64,000 bases of DNA. Source: Pseudomonas reactans. Its GTDB lineage: Bacteria; Pseudomonadota; Gammaproteobacteria; Pseudomonadales; Pseudomonadaceae. Below are positions 1 to 8,084 of this stretch, in pieces. The notes under the pieces were generated by a model. The model had not been told where the DNA came from and made no database searches. It saw only the letters and a list, made by a program, of their open reading frames with translations. Numbering within the stretch: position 1 is the first letter of the stretch; each line of letters begins with the position of its first letter. The DNA is taken from assembly GCF_013385825.1 (NCBI RefSeq), contig NZ_JACAPG010000018.1, forward strand, positions 310,001 through 374,000, written 5' to 3'. Both the position numbers and the translations under genes were made by a program.

Positions 1-487
1 CTTCGTTGGCTCGGTGCATGTCCCCACGAATGAGATTGATCAGTGGGTCGAAAATCAGCAACGACACGCCGTCAATCTGTGCGGCTGCCTCATTCAAAAG
101 GGCAAAGTTGGCTGCAGGGTCAAACTGTCGCCTGTTCCCACGCTGATCACTGAGCCCCTCGATGATATGCACGCGGGTTAGGTCGGCATCTGCAGCCGTA
201 AGGCGAGGAATGATCGTGTCAGCTATACCATCCTCGCCGCTCCAGATTACGATGTTGCCTGCAGCCTCACATTTGCTGCCGTCCGGCCAGTCGCCACCTC
301 TGCTGAGCGTTGCGGCCAGCCAGATCGCCAGCGTGGTTTTACCACATCCACCAGCGCCGGCAAGAATTGACAGCTTTGCCCTTGGCAGCCAGCCTGGCCA
401 AATCCATTGGATTTTTTCCACTGGAATATCGATCGCTGCTGTGAGTTCTACCATCCAGCCCGGCTGTTGAGGTGTTCGGCGCTGCAT
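1..487 (-). CDS. AAA-family ATPase of an integrated element (RepA-like), C-terminus outside window
   Basis: The first 162 codons of a minus-strand gene are present; the rest runs off the left edge. A Walker A loop, GAGGCGKT, lies at residues 44-51, a WSGED motif at 82-86 and a Walker B-like hydrophobic strand ending in LLIFD at 143-147. This arrangement is typical of the RepA/AAA_25 replicative-helicase-type ATPases found in phage satellites, plasmids and integrative elements. The start ATG overlaps the stop codon of the upstream AlpA-type gene (TAATG), so the two are probably translationally coupled. A role in element replication or excision is inferred from family and context; the missing C-terminal half could carry another domain such as a primase or DNA-binding region. 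Confidence 0.8.
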   Translation of the reverse strand, partial: MQRRTPQQPGWMVELTAAIDIPVEKIQWIWPGWLPRAKLSILAGAGGCGKTTLAIWLAATLSRGGDWPDGSKCEAAGNIVIWSGEDGIADTIIPRLTAADADLTRVHIIEGLSDQRGNRRQFDPAANFALLNEAAAQIDGVSLLIFDPLINLIRGDMHRANE

Positions 488-702
488 TACAGCGCCTCCC
501 TTTGCCGAATCCAAGCCTGGACTTCGCTGTTACGCCAACCGACGCTGGAGCCGCACAAAAGGCGCTGTCGCGGGAAAATGCCTTCCGATATTTTCCGATA
601 GATCGTTGAACGTTTAAGGCCGACGATTGCTTCGACATCGCGCAAACGAAGAATTTTGTCATCGTCGCCGACGTCATCAAAGTTGCTAACGTGCATTGCC
701 AT
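487..702 (-). CDS. AlpA-family small DNA-binding regulator
   Basis: A 71-residue protein made almost entirely of a helix-turn-helix of the AlpA/MerR-like type: the core runs ILRLRDVEAIVGL followed by KRSTIYRKISEGIFPR and a WRNSEVQAWI tail, which is the classic AlpA layout. AlpA proteins of P4-type elements activate the integrase/excision genes and can act as excisionases. It sits between the integrase and the ATPase on the same strand and overlaps the ATPase start by one base. Two in-frame starts (residues 1 and 3) are possible and neither has a strong ribosome-binding site. Two long palindromes lie 77-131 bp upstream of its start and are candidates for autoregulation. Confidence 0.85.
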   Translation of the reverse strand: MAMHVSNFDDVGDDDKILRLRDVEAIVGLKRSTIYRKISEGIFPRQRLLCGSSVGWRNSEVQAWIRQREAL

Positions 703-778
703 AGGTTTTGAGTCCTAGGTTCTGAAGCGTGGGGCAGCGTCCTCCGGCACTACTGCTAAAAGGGTAAAAGACGGATAT

Positions 779-800
779 CGGCTGGCTATATAGCGAGCCG
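779..800. promoter_or_regulatory. 22-bp palindrome centred on TATATA, upstream of AlpA-type gene
   Basis: The two 11-base arms (CGGCTgGCTAT and ATAGCgAGCCG) are complementary except for one symmetrical mismatch. It begins 77 bp upstream of the AlpA-type start. A dimeric repressor or activator site is the simplest reading; a replication-associated site for the element is an alternative. Confidence 0.5.
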
Positions 801-811
801 GGGCATTTGCC

Positions 812-833
812 ACGCGCATAGGTATATGCGCGT
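812..833. promoter_or_regulatory. Perfect 9-bp inverted repeat, 4-bp spacer
   Basis: ACGCGCATA and TATGCGCGT flank a 4-base spacer. It lies 11 bp to the right of the 22-bp palindrome, so the two could form a double operator in front of the AlpA-type/ATPase genes. Confidence 0.5.
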
Positions 834-977
834 TTCCGAGATTAATGTTCGGTAGCGTCGGAGGTCGTCGTTGTGGGCTACAGAAGTTCTAGGGCCCTAA
901 GGCTCCTGGTGGCAGAACGAGCTGGGAGTGTTCTGGCCAGATACGCAAATCAACCAATGGCAGCTGATGCGGCCCGT

Positions 978-1109
978 TCAGCGGATGCGAACGAGGCGAA
1001 AGTTTTTGACGTCGTTACCAGGGCGACGTGGCGGACCGTTGCGGATCGATAGGGATCGCTTGGGACGAACGATTTTTAACATGCGAGCATGTTCGATAGC
1101 AACTCGCAT
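978..1109 (-). CDS. Possible 43-residue basic peptide in the integrated element
   Basis: The ATG is preceded by AGGAGAGG with three bases between, the best ribosome-binding site in the element's visible part. The frame stays open for 43 codons and encodes an Arg/Lys-rich peptide with no domain I recognise. It lies between the integrase and the AlpA-type gene on the same strand, where phage satellites often carry small excisionase or regulator genes. The start codon is inside an inverted repeat (1079-1111). Length alone does not prove that it is coding. Confidence 0.35.
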   Translation of the reverse strand: MRVAIEHARMLKIVRPKRSLSIRNGPPRRPGNDVKNFRLVRIR

Positions 1110-1111
1110 GT
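1079..1111. promoter_or_regulatory. Nested inverted repeats ACATGCGAG / CTCGCATGT
   Basis: ACATGCGAG (1079-1087) and CTCGCATGT (1103-1111) are a perfect 9-bp inverted repeat with a 15-bp spacer. A second, shorter one (ACATGC-ga-GCATGT, 1079-1092) is nested inside. The right arm covers the start codon of the possible 43-codon ORF, so binding or RNA folding here could control its translation. Confidence 0.45.
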
Positions 1112-1167
1112 TCCTCTCCTTGGTTGGGTAGGTATTGGCCCGACCGAGGGCACAGTTGACTGAGCAT

Positions 1168-2382
1168 TTAGCTCTTTATCGAGTCCAAATAGTCGGCCCA
1201 TGTCTGCATCATTTCACGGCGCTCCGGCAAAAAGGTGGTTCGATCGTACGCACGTCCCAGCGGATTTTTTACCGTGTGGGCAAGCTGATGCTCCAGGAGA
1301 TCTGGGCGAAACCCCAGCACCTCAGCACCTATTGTTCTCGCGGTCGCACGAAAGCCGTGCCCAGTCATTTCGTCGCCGCTGATGTCCATGCGGCGTAACG
1401 CGCTGAGAACGGCATTGTTGGACATCGGTCGGTCGCCTCCTCGGGCCGAGGGGAAGGTATACCGATGCCTGCCGGTGAGCGGTTTCAGTTCGCGTAGAAC
1501 AGCGACTGCTTGTTGGCTGAGGGGAACCAGGTGATCTGGGCGATCCTGTTTGGTAGCAGTTAGCCCTTTCATCTTGTGACCAGGAATCAACCACTCGCCA
1601 GCATCCAGATTGATCTCCGACCATTCCATATGTCGAAGGTCTCCGGGCCGGCAGAACAGCAACGGGGCCAGTTTTAAGGCACAACAGACAGGCATTGTTC
1701 CGCTGTAGCTATCCAGTGCTTTGAGCAGTGCGCCGAGTTTTTCAGGATCGGTCACGGCAGCAAAATGTTTCACCCGCTTGGCGGGGAGCGTACGTGAGAG
1801 ATTGCCAATCTGGTTGGGTGAGGTGATACCGGCAGCTTCGGCGAACTCGAAAATCTGTTTGTAGATTTGGGCTACACGACGTGCTGTCTCGCGAGCACCG
1901 CGCTTGATGATGCGCTGGAGGTTTTCGACCAGCATGGGCGTGCTGATGCTGCTGACTGGTAGCTTTCCCAGCCAGGGGTAGGCATTGAGCTCTAGGCGCT
2001 GCCGTACAGTGCGGGTGTACTCCGGATCCCAGGATGACTCGCGAATAGTGAGCCATTGCTTAGCGACCGATTCAAAGGTGTGCTGGTGATCAAGCTGGCT
2101 GACCACCTTGGCCATGCGTCTTTGCAGCGAAGGGTCTTGGCCACCTGCAAGCTGGACACGAGCATCGTCACGTTTGCGCCGGGCCTCCTGCAAGCCGACC
2201 TCTGGATAAACACCAAGCGCCAGGCGTTTTTCCTTTCCCAGAAAACGGTACTTCAAGCGCCAGTAACGGCCTCCGTTGGGCTGCACTTCCAGGTACAAGC
2301 CCTGTTCGTCATACAGGCGGTACGGCTTGTCCTGTGGCTTGGCGTTGCGGCAGTTGGTGTCTTTCAAGGGCATTGGGGGCAC
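1168..2382 (-). CDS. P4-type tyrosine recombinase (integrase)
   Basis: A 404-residue site-specific recombinase. The N-terminal third is the DUF4102 arm-binding domain (LKDTNCRNAKPQDKPYRLYD, then GLYLEVQPNGGRYWRLKYRF), followed by a SAM-like core-binding domain and the catalytic domain. Catalytic residues are visible: Arg245 in CRPGDLRH, His342 and Arg345 in HGFR, His369 in QLAHT, and the nucleophile Tyr379 in AYDR. P4-type integrases commonly insert into the 3' ends of tRNA or tmRNA genes. Here the gene starts 165 bp from the 3' end of ssrA and is transcribed away from it, fitting an element inserted at ssrA that extends leftwards. It is full length and appears intact. Confidence 0.95.
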   Translation of the reverse strand: MPPMPLKDTNCRNAKPQDKPYRLYDEQGLYLEVQPNGGRYWRLKYRFLGKEKRLALGVYPEVGLQEARRKRDDARVQLAGGQDPSLQRRMAKVVSQLDHQHTFESVAKQWLTIRESSWDPEYTRTVRQRLELNAYPWLGKLPVSSISTPMLVENLQRIIKRGARETARRVAQIYKQIFEFAEAAGITSPNQIGNLSRTLPAKRVKHFAAVTDPEKLGALLKALDSYSGTMPVCCALKLAPLLFCRPGDLRHMEWSEINLDAGEWLIPGHKMKGLTATKQDRPDHLVPLSQQAVAVLRELKPLTGRHRYTFPSARGGDRPMSNNAVLSALRRMDISGDEMTGHGFRATARTIGAEVLGFRPDLLEHQLAHTVKNPLGRAYDRTTFLPERREMMQTWADYLDSIKS

Positions 2383-2479
2383 ATCCTCTCCGAGCGAGCT
2401 GATGAGCGTTTTATGCCCCCATATATGCCCCCGTCAACCGTGGGATGCCTTGGGATTAGGTGGGAAAACGCGGGCAATA

Positions 2480-2523
2480 AAAAAGCCATAAAGCTTTGAT
2501 TTCTCTAGGCTTTACGGCTTTTC
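2480..2523 (-). terminator. Intrinsic terminator of ssrA
   Basis: A 14-bp stem (2481-2494 with 2509-2522, one wobble pair) is followed on the minus strand by a run of U residues. It lies about 25 bases past the tmRNA 3' end. Because it is on the element side of the presumed attachment site, it may have been supplied by the element. Confidence 0.75.
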
Positions 2524-2546
2524 TGAGTCTTCCTGGGAAGACAAAA

Positions 2547-2943
2547 TGGTGGAGCCGGGGGGATTTGAACCCCCGTCCGCCAGTACTCCGCTGTCGGTAC
2601 TACATGCGTAGCCGTTTCTATTAAGTTAACCCTCAGCGACCCGAAGGGCAGGGTGCTTTGGGCGAGTTGTGTAAGTTTTAGCCGCTTCGTCCACAACGTA
2701 CTGCACGGCGATTCTGTTCTATATGACAATCACTTTGGGTTTACAGACATCCCCTGGTGATTGCTGGACCCGAAGGTACCAGAAGCTCAGGGCTAAGGCT
2801 GCTTACGCAGCGAGAGCGAATTCCTGGCCGTAGTTTTCGTCATTGGCAACTATAAGAAGTTGCAACAGTGGATTTACGAGTTCTGTTACCAACTCGGCAT
2901 GCACCTAAAGTTTCGCAACCGGCGTCGAATCCTAAACGGCCCC
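2547..2943 (-). ncRNA. ssrA: tmRNA
   Basis: A 397-nt transfer-messenger RNA that rescues stalled ribosomes together with SmpB, whose gene is at 9081-9563. The tRNA-like 5' part begins GGGGCCG and the 3' part ends with a T-arm (GGGGGTTCAAATCCCCCC) and an encoded CCA. The tag reading frame lies at 2803-2847 and encodes ANDENYGQEFALAA before a TAA stop; the final ALAA is the usual proteolysis signal. The 3' end is intact although an integrase gene begins 165 bp further on, so this end is the likely attachment site of the neighbouring element, with gene function restored by the element's copy of the core sequence. Confidence 0.97.
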
Positions 2944-3047
2944 GTGCTTGTAACTCGTTGTTTCATAGTGAGTGACAAGCCTTTGCAGTGTACGCCAAAC
3001 CGTCACGGAAGGCCAACCCGAAGGTAGACCTTCCGTGATTGAGCAGC

Positions 3048-3326
3048 CTATTGGCCGCCTTTTTCGCTGTTCTGCAGGTCTTGCAGTGCCTTTGAGGTGA
3101 TCTCGATGCACTTCTTCTCGTCGCCTGCCGCGTGGGCAGCCTTGGCCGAGGACACGGCAGTGTCTATCTCGCCGCTTTTGCCGCTGGTGTCAGTGGCGAG
3201 CAGCGCTTTACCGTTGTTGATTTTGTCCAGATTGATCTGGCACAGGTCTTTATCGCCCGCCGCAAAAGCAGGGGAAGCCAGCATCGCAGCGGTAATGAAC
3301 AAGCCAGCAAGAGCGGAACGCTTCAT
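3048..3326 (-). CDS. Small secreted protein, function unknown
   Basis: A 92-residue protein with a clear Sec signal peptide (about residues 1-22, cut after AFA). The mature part of about 70 residues is charged and alanine/lysine rich, with two cysteines (DLCQI and KKCIEI) that could form one disulfide in the periplasm. The ATG at 3326 was chosen because AGGAGAT lies just upstream and the signal peptide begins there; an upstream in-frame extension lacks this. I do not recognise a functional family. It stands alone between ssrA and the lactate locus. Confidence 0.8.
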   Translation of the reverse strand: MKRSALAGLFITAAMLASPAFAAGDKDLCQINLDKINNGKALLATDTSGKSGEIDTAVSSAKAAHAAGDEKKCIEITSKALQDLQNSEKGGQ

Positions 3327-3462
3327 AGGGTATCTCCTTGCGCAAAAGGGCTCGACGCTGCTGGCGTTCAACGGCTGCCAGCGACATCACTGATGAGCCT
3401 CGTTTGTCGAGGCCTATGCAGATGACTACGCCGGCGCGCAGGGGTTCTGTTTTTTTGCAGCT

Positions 3463-6273
3463 TTAATGAGCGCGGGCTTGGGTGACGCGGTCCACCAGGT
3501 AGACCAACCCGTGATAATCAATGCCGCCGTGCTGGCTCAGGCCGATCTCGCAAGTGCGGCTGGTGGAGATGCCTTCGCTGCAATATTGCACCGCGTCTTT
3601 GAGGGTGCGCAGTGAGTGGGCGTTGAGTTCCGGCGTAGTGAAGCCCTTGTCACCGGCAAACCCGCAGCAATGAATGCCTTCCGGGATCACCACGGTGTTG
3701 GAGCAACGTCGGGCCAGGTCGATCAGGGCCTGGCTTTCGCCCAGGTGTTGGGTGCTGCAGGTGACATGCACCGCAATGGGCGCTTCCTGGGGCGTGAAGT
3801 CGAGGCGGTCCATCAGGTGGGTGCGGATAAAACGTACGGGGTCGTAAAGGTCCAGGCGCGTTTCGCCCAGGTCCTGCACCAGGCGCAGGGTGCAGGGGCT
3901 GGTGTCGCAGTAGATCGGGTCGAGCCCGCCACGGCTGGCGTGGAGCAGGGCGCCGATCAGCTCCTGGCGCTTGTGTTCGGCCTGTTCGGCGTAGCCTTTG
4001 GAGGCGAAGGGCTGGCCGCAGCACAGGCTGTCCTGATTGTCGGGGAGCACGACTTGGTAACCGGCTTTTTCCAGCAGGCCGCGGGTTTTGTCGTACAGCG
4101 ACATTTGTTCTTTATCCCCCGCTGACGGACCCATGGCGCGTGAAACGCAGGCGGCCAGGTAGACCACCCGTGGTCGTTCGTCCGTCACCACCGGGCTGAA
4201 ACGGATGGCTTTTTCCGGCTGCGGCATGGCGTTGGTCCACTGCGGGATTTGCCCCTTGGACAGCTGGGTCACGCGGGCCGATAGCTTCGCCAGGCGCGGT
4301 GCGCCGAGCAGCATCCGAGCACCATTGGCCACATGCAGGGTAAAGCGCGCGCCTTGCAGCGCGGTGGAGAAATGGGTGGCGAGCCATTCGGCGGTTTTCG
4401 TGCTGTTGGCGTCACGGCTGCGGAGTTTTTTCACCAGGTCGCCGGTATTGATTCCGACAGGGCAGCGCTGGGCGCAAAGGCCGGTCGCGGCGCAGGTGTC
4501 GATGCCCTGGTAGTGATACGCGGCTTCCAACTCCGTGGTGTCAACACCTGCGCGTTTCTTCGCCTGGATGTCGCGCCAGATCACGATGCGCTGGCGCGGG
4601 CTCAAGGTCAGGCCTTTCGACGGGCACACCGGTTCGCAGAAGCCGCATTCGATGCACTTATCCACAAGCTCATCAGCGGCGGGTAGCGGCTTGAGGTGCT
4701 TGAGGTGGATTTGCGGGTCTTCGCTGAGCACCACGTCCGGGTTGAGAATGCCGTTGGGGTCGAGCAGGCGTTTGAGTTGCCACATCAATTGATAGGCGTC
4801 GCTGCCCCATTCCAGTTCCACGAACGGCGCCATATTGCGCCCGGTGCCGTGTTCAGCTTTAAGCGAGCCTCCAAACTCCACCGCCACCAATTGCGCCACG
4901 TCGTCCATGAACGCTTGATAGCGTGTGACTTCTTCCGCGCTGTTGAAGCCTTGGGTGAACACGAAGTGCAGATTGCCTTCCAGCGCGTGTCCGAAAAGGA
5001 TTGCTTCGTCGTAGTGATGTTTGTCGAATAGCTCAATCAGGCGATTGACGCCGATTGCCAGTTGTTCAACCGGGAAGGTCACGTCTTCGATGATCACGGT
5101 GGTGCCGGTTTTGCGCACGGCGCCGACGGCAGGGAAGGTGTCTTTACGGATCGCCCACAGGCGGGCGTTTTCCACAGGGTCTTCGGTGAAGTCGACCTGT
5201 TTCTCTACCGGAAATGGGGCCAGGGACGCCATGATCAGCGCCAGTTGCTCATGCAGCAAAGTCGATGATGCCGCGCGGGACTCGATCAACAGGGCGCAGG
5301 CATTTTCCGAAAGTTGCTGTACGAAAGCCGGCATGCCTGGCTTGTTTTGTACCGAGCGCATGCTGCGTCGGTCCAACAGCTCGACGGCCGAGACTGGCTG
5401 GGTTTTGAGCACGGTGACCGCGTTACAGCAGGTCTCGACATCGGGAAACACAATCAACGCCGAGGCTTTGTTCGGGTGGTCGATCACCGTGTCGTAGGTG
5501 ACCGCGCTGATAAATCCAAGGGTGCCCTCGGAACCCACCAGCAGATGGCTGAGGATATCCAACGGCTCATCGAAATCCACCAGGGCGTTGAGCGACAGCC
5601 CGGTGGTGTTTTTCAGACGGTATTTGTGGCGAATCCTGGCCGCTAATTCGGCATTGGCCCGCGTCTCGCGACCCAATGTCGCCAGCCGCTCAAGTAGCGC
5701 GCCGTGTTGTTCACGAAACGCCATAACGCTGGTGGCGTCTTCAGTATCTAGCCGGCTGCCGTCAGCCAGTACCAGGCGTATGCCGGCCAGGGTGTGGTAG
5801 GTGTTCTGCGCGGTGCCGCAGCACATGCCGCTGGCATTGTTGGCGACGATGCCGCCGATCTTGCAGGCGTTGATTGACGCCGGGTCCGGCCCGATCTTGC
5901 GCCCGAACGGCGCCAGCCAGGCATTGGCCTGGGCGCCGATCACACCGGGTTGCAGGCGGATTTGCGTGCCTTGCCCGCGAATCTCGCGGCCATTCCAGTT
6001 GTCGCCCAGCACGATCAGTACCGAATCGCTGATGGCTTGCCCGGACAGGCTGGTGCCAGCGGCGCGGAAGGTCACCGGTATGTGGTCGCGTTGAGCCAGT
6101 TGCAGCAACGCGACGACTTCGTCTTCTGACTCCACGCGGATCACCAGTTGTGGGATCAGTCGGTAAAAACTGGCGTCAGTGCCGAAAGCGAGGGTGGAAA
6201 GTGGGTCGTCGAAACGCCGATCTTTCGGGATCAGTTGTGCGACGTCGCTCAGGAAAGCAGCAGGCAGGCTCAT
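3463..6273 (-). CDS. dld2: FAD/Fe-S D-lactate dehydrogenase (Dld-II type)
   Basis: A 936-residue membrane-associated, cofactor-rich oxidase that probably oxidises D-lactate to pyruvate and passes electrons to quinone. The N-terminal half is an FAD-binding PCMH/FAD-linked oxidase C domain (GTSLSGQAISDS near the flavin site, RAEHGTGRN-like motif as KAEHGTGRN). The middle carries two 4Fe-4S motifs (CIECGFCEPVCP and CAATGLCAQRCP), and the end has two CCG motifs (CCGQPF, CCGFAG). This fused layout matches Dld-II of Shewanella and the NAD-independent D-lactate dehydrogenases of Pseudomonas. The ATG at 6273 has GGAGG five bases upstream. It follows lldP by 57 bp, evidently in one transcript. A related glycolate-type oxidase cannot be excluded from sequence alone, but the neighbours favour lactate. 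Confidence 0.88.
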   Translation of the reverse strand: MSLPAAFLSDVAQLIPKDRRFDDPLSTLAFGTDASFYRLIPQLVIRVESEDEVVALLQLAQRDHIPVTFRAAGTSLSGQAISDSVLIVLGDNWNGREIRGQGTQIRLQPGVIGAQANAWLAPFGRKIGPDPASINACKIGGIVANNASGMCCGTAQNTYHTLAGIRLVLADGSRLDTEDATSVMAFREQHGALLERLATLGRETRANAELAARIRHKYRLKNTTGLSLNALVDFDEPLDILSHLLVGSEGTLGFISAVTYDTVIDHPNKASALIVFPDVETCCNAVTVLKTQPVSAVELLDRRSMRSVQNKPGMPAFVQQLSENACALLIESRAASSTLLHEQLALIMASLAPFPVEKQVDFTEDPVENARLWAIRKDTFPAVGAVRKTGTTVIIEDVTFPVEQLAIGVNRLIELFDKHHYDEAILFGHALEGNLHFVFTQGFNSAEEVTRYQAFMDDVAQLVAVEFGGSLKAEHGTGRNMAPFVELEWGSDAYQLMWQLKRLLDPNGILNPDVVLSEDPQIHLKHLKPLPAADELVDKCIECGFCEPVCPSKGLTLSPRQRIVIWRDIQAKKRAGVDTTELEAAYHYQGIDTCAATGLCAQRCPVGINTGDLVKKLRSRDANSTKTAEWLATHFSTALQGARFTLHVANGARMLLGAPRLAKLSARVTQLSKGQIPQWTNAMPQPEKAIRFSPVVTDERPRVVYLAACVSRAMGPSAGDKEQMSLYDKTRGLLEKAGYQVVLPDNQDSLCCGQPFASKGYAEQAEHKRQELIGALLHASRGGLDPIYCDTSPCTLRLVQDLGETRLDLYDPVRFIRTHLMDRLDFTPQEAPIAVHVTCSTQHLGESQALIDLARRCSNTVVIPEGIHCCGFAGDKGFTTPELNAHSLRTLKDAVQYCSEGISTSRTCEIGLSQHGGIDYHGLVYLVDRVTQARAH

Positions 6274-6330
6274 CGGTCCTCCAGAAATAGCTGACGCCGG
6301 AATCGAATCCGGCGGCATTACGTGCAGGTC

Positions 6331-8025
6331 TTAGTGCACCAGCATACCGGTGAACCAGTAGGCCTGGGCCAGGGTGATCAACCCGACGATAGTGGCAAAG
6401 AACAAGCTGTGCTTGAGGGTAAAGCGGAACAGGTCGGACTCCTTGCCCACCAGGCCGGTAGCGGCGCACGCCACGGCGATGGATTGAGGCGAGATCATCT
6501 TGCCGGTGACGCCGCCGCTGGTGTTGGCAGCGACCAGCAGAGTGTCATTGACGCCGATCTGGTGCGCGGTGGTGGCCTGCAACGAGCTGAACAGGGCGTT
6601 GGACGAAGTGTCGGAGCCCGTCAGGAAAACCCCCAGCCATCCCAGGAACGGCGAGAAGAACGGGAAGGCTGCGCCAGTGCCAGCTAATACCAATGCCATG
6701 GTCGAAGACATGCCGGAGTAGTTGGTGACGAAGGCGAAGGCCAGCACCATCCCGATCGACAGGATCGGCCAGCGCAGTTCGTAGAAAGTCTCTTTTAAAG
6801 TGGTAAGACCAGTCTTGATGTCGATTTTCAGTACCAGCATCGAGATCAACGCGGAGAAGAAAATTGCAGTGCCGGTCGCCGAGATCGGGTCCAGTTTGAA
6901 CACGGCCGGGATCGCGGTGGGGTTGGTCACGATTGGCGCGACCTTGATCACCAGTTGATCCAGGTGCGGGATTGCGAAGTTGAACACCCAGCTGTACATC
7001 GAGCCGCCGGCGGCGAACATCGCCTTGAATGGCTTGAGGGTCCAGATGGTGACCAGCACGGTGAGAATCAGGAAGGGCGACCAGGCCTTGAAAATCTGCC
7101 CGAGGCTGTAGGGCGAGACGATGGTGTTGCGTGGCAGGCCGAAGCCGCCGGCACTGGCGGTGACCGCTGCGCTGGAGGTTGCGCCGGCGATTTGTGCGCC
7201 TGCGGTGCGTTTTGGCTGCCAGACTTTCAGGAACAACGTCAGCGAAATCAGGCTGGCCAAAGCCGAGGTGATGTCCGGCAGTTCCGGGCCGATAAAATTG
7301 GACGTGAAGTACTGGGTGATGGCAAAGCTCAAGCCTGCGACCAGAGCGGCTGGCCAGGTTTCACGCACACCGCGCACGCCGTCCATCATGAACACCAGCC
7401 AGAACGGCACGAACAACGACAGCAGTGGCAGTTGGCGACCGGTCATGGCGCCGATCTTGAACGCGTCAATGCCGGTCACTTGGCCTGCAACAATGATCGG
7501 AATGCCCAGTGCGCCGAAGGCCACGGGCGCGGTATTGGCGATCAGGCACAGGCCGGCGGCGTACAGTGGGTTGAAGCCCAGGCCGACCAGCAGCGCAGCA
7601 GTGATCGCCACGGGCGCGCCGAAACCGGCCGCACCTTCCAGGAAGGCGCCGAAGCAAAAACCGATCAGCAGCACCTGCAGGCGTTGGTCGTCGGTGATCG
7701 ACAGGACCGAGCTGCGGATGATCTCGAACTGACCGCTCTTGACGGTGAGTTTATAGAGGAATACCGCCGCGACAATGATCCATGCAATGGGCCACAGGCC
7801 GTAGGCAAAGCCGTAGCCGGCGGCGGCCAGTGCCATGTCTACCGGCATCTGGAAGGCGAAGATCGCCACCAGTATCGACAACGCCAAGGTGATGCTGCCC
7901 GCCACGTGGCCTTTGAGGCGGAACACAGCCAAGGCCAGGAAGAAGAATACGATCGGAATGACGGCTGCCAGTGCGGACAGGCCGAGGCTGCCGAGCGGGC
8001 TGTAGAGCTGTTGCCAGGTTTGCAT
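6331..8025 (-). CDS. lldP: L-lactate/glycolate permease
   Basis: A 564-residue inner-membrane proton symporter of the LctP family, with about a dozen hydrophobic segments and the family motifs GAFLEGAAGFGAPVAI (near residue 120), NTAPVAFGALGIP and GSDTSSNALFSSLQ. It imports lactate, both isomers in known members. The start at 8025 gives the usual family length. It is first in a two-gene unit with the D-lactate dehydrogenase and is divergent from lldR. A perfect palindromic operator sits in the 251-bp gap. In P. aeruginosa the L-lactate dehydrogenase gene lldD follows lldP; here it does not. Confidence 0.95.
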   Translation of the reverse strand: MQTWQQLYSPLGSLGLSALAAVIPIVFFFLALAVFRLKGHVAGSITLALSILVAIFAFQMPVDMALAAAGYGFAYGLWPIAWIIVAAVFLYKLTVKSGQFEIIRSSVLSITDDQRLQVLLIGFCFGAFLEGAAGFGAPVAITAALLVGLGFNPLYAAGLCLIANTAPVAFGALGIPIIVAGQVTGIDAFKIGAMTGRQLPLLSLFVPFWLVFMMDGVRGVRETWPAALVAGLSFAITQYFTSNFIGPELPDITSALASLISLTLFLKVWQPKRTAGAQIAGATSSAAVTASAGGFGLPRNTIVSPYSLGQIFKAWSPFLILTVLVTIWTLKPFKAMFAAGGSMYSWVFNFAIPHLDQLVIKVAPIVTNPTAIPAVFKLDPISATGTAIFFSALISMLVLKIDIKTGLTTLKETFYELRWPILSIGMVLAFAFVTNYSGMSSTMALVLAGTGAAFPFFSPFLGWLGVFLTGSDTSSNALFSSLQATTAHQIGVNDTLLVAANTSGGVTGKMISPQSIAVACAATGLVGKESDLFRFTLKHSLFFATIVGLITLAQAYWFTGMLVH

Positions 8026-8067
8026 AGTGGGGTGGCCCCTGATTGTTGTTGTTTGGTCAGCTTGGAT

Positions 8068-8084
8068 AATTGGTAATACCAATT
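8068..8084. promoter_or_regulatory. LldR operator
   Basis: AATTGGTaatACCAATT is a perfect palindrome with 7-base arms. It fits the TGGTnnnACCA core known for FadR-family regulators including LldR. It lies 43 bp upstream of lldP in the lldP-lldR intergenic region, where lactate-responsive repression of lldP-dld would act. Confidence 0.8.

Larger units (their letters stand above)
703..1167. other. Region between AlpA-type gene and integrase: palindromes and one possible small ORF
   Basis: This 465-bp stretch of the integrated element has no gene of normal size. It holds two large palindromes near its left end, a nested inverted repeat near 1079-1111, and one 43-codon minus-strand ORF with a good ribosome-binding site. 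All are listed separately. It is probably the control region for the element's early genes; nothing else recognisable was seen in it. Confidence 0.6.

Noticed and set aside
928..1131. Plus-strand open frames between the AlpA-type gene and the integrase
   Set aside because: They run against the direction of all element genes, lack ribosome-binding sites and have no domain signal.
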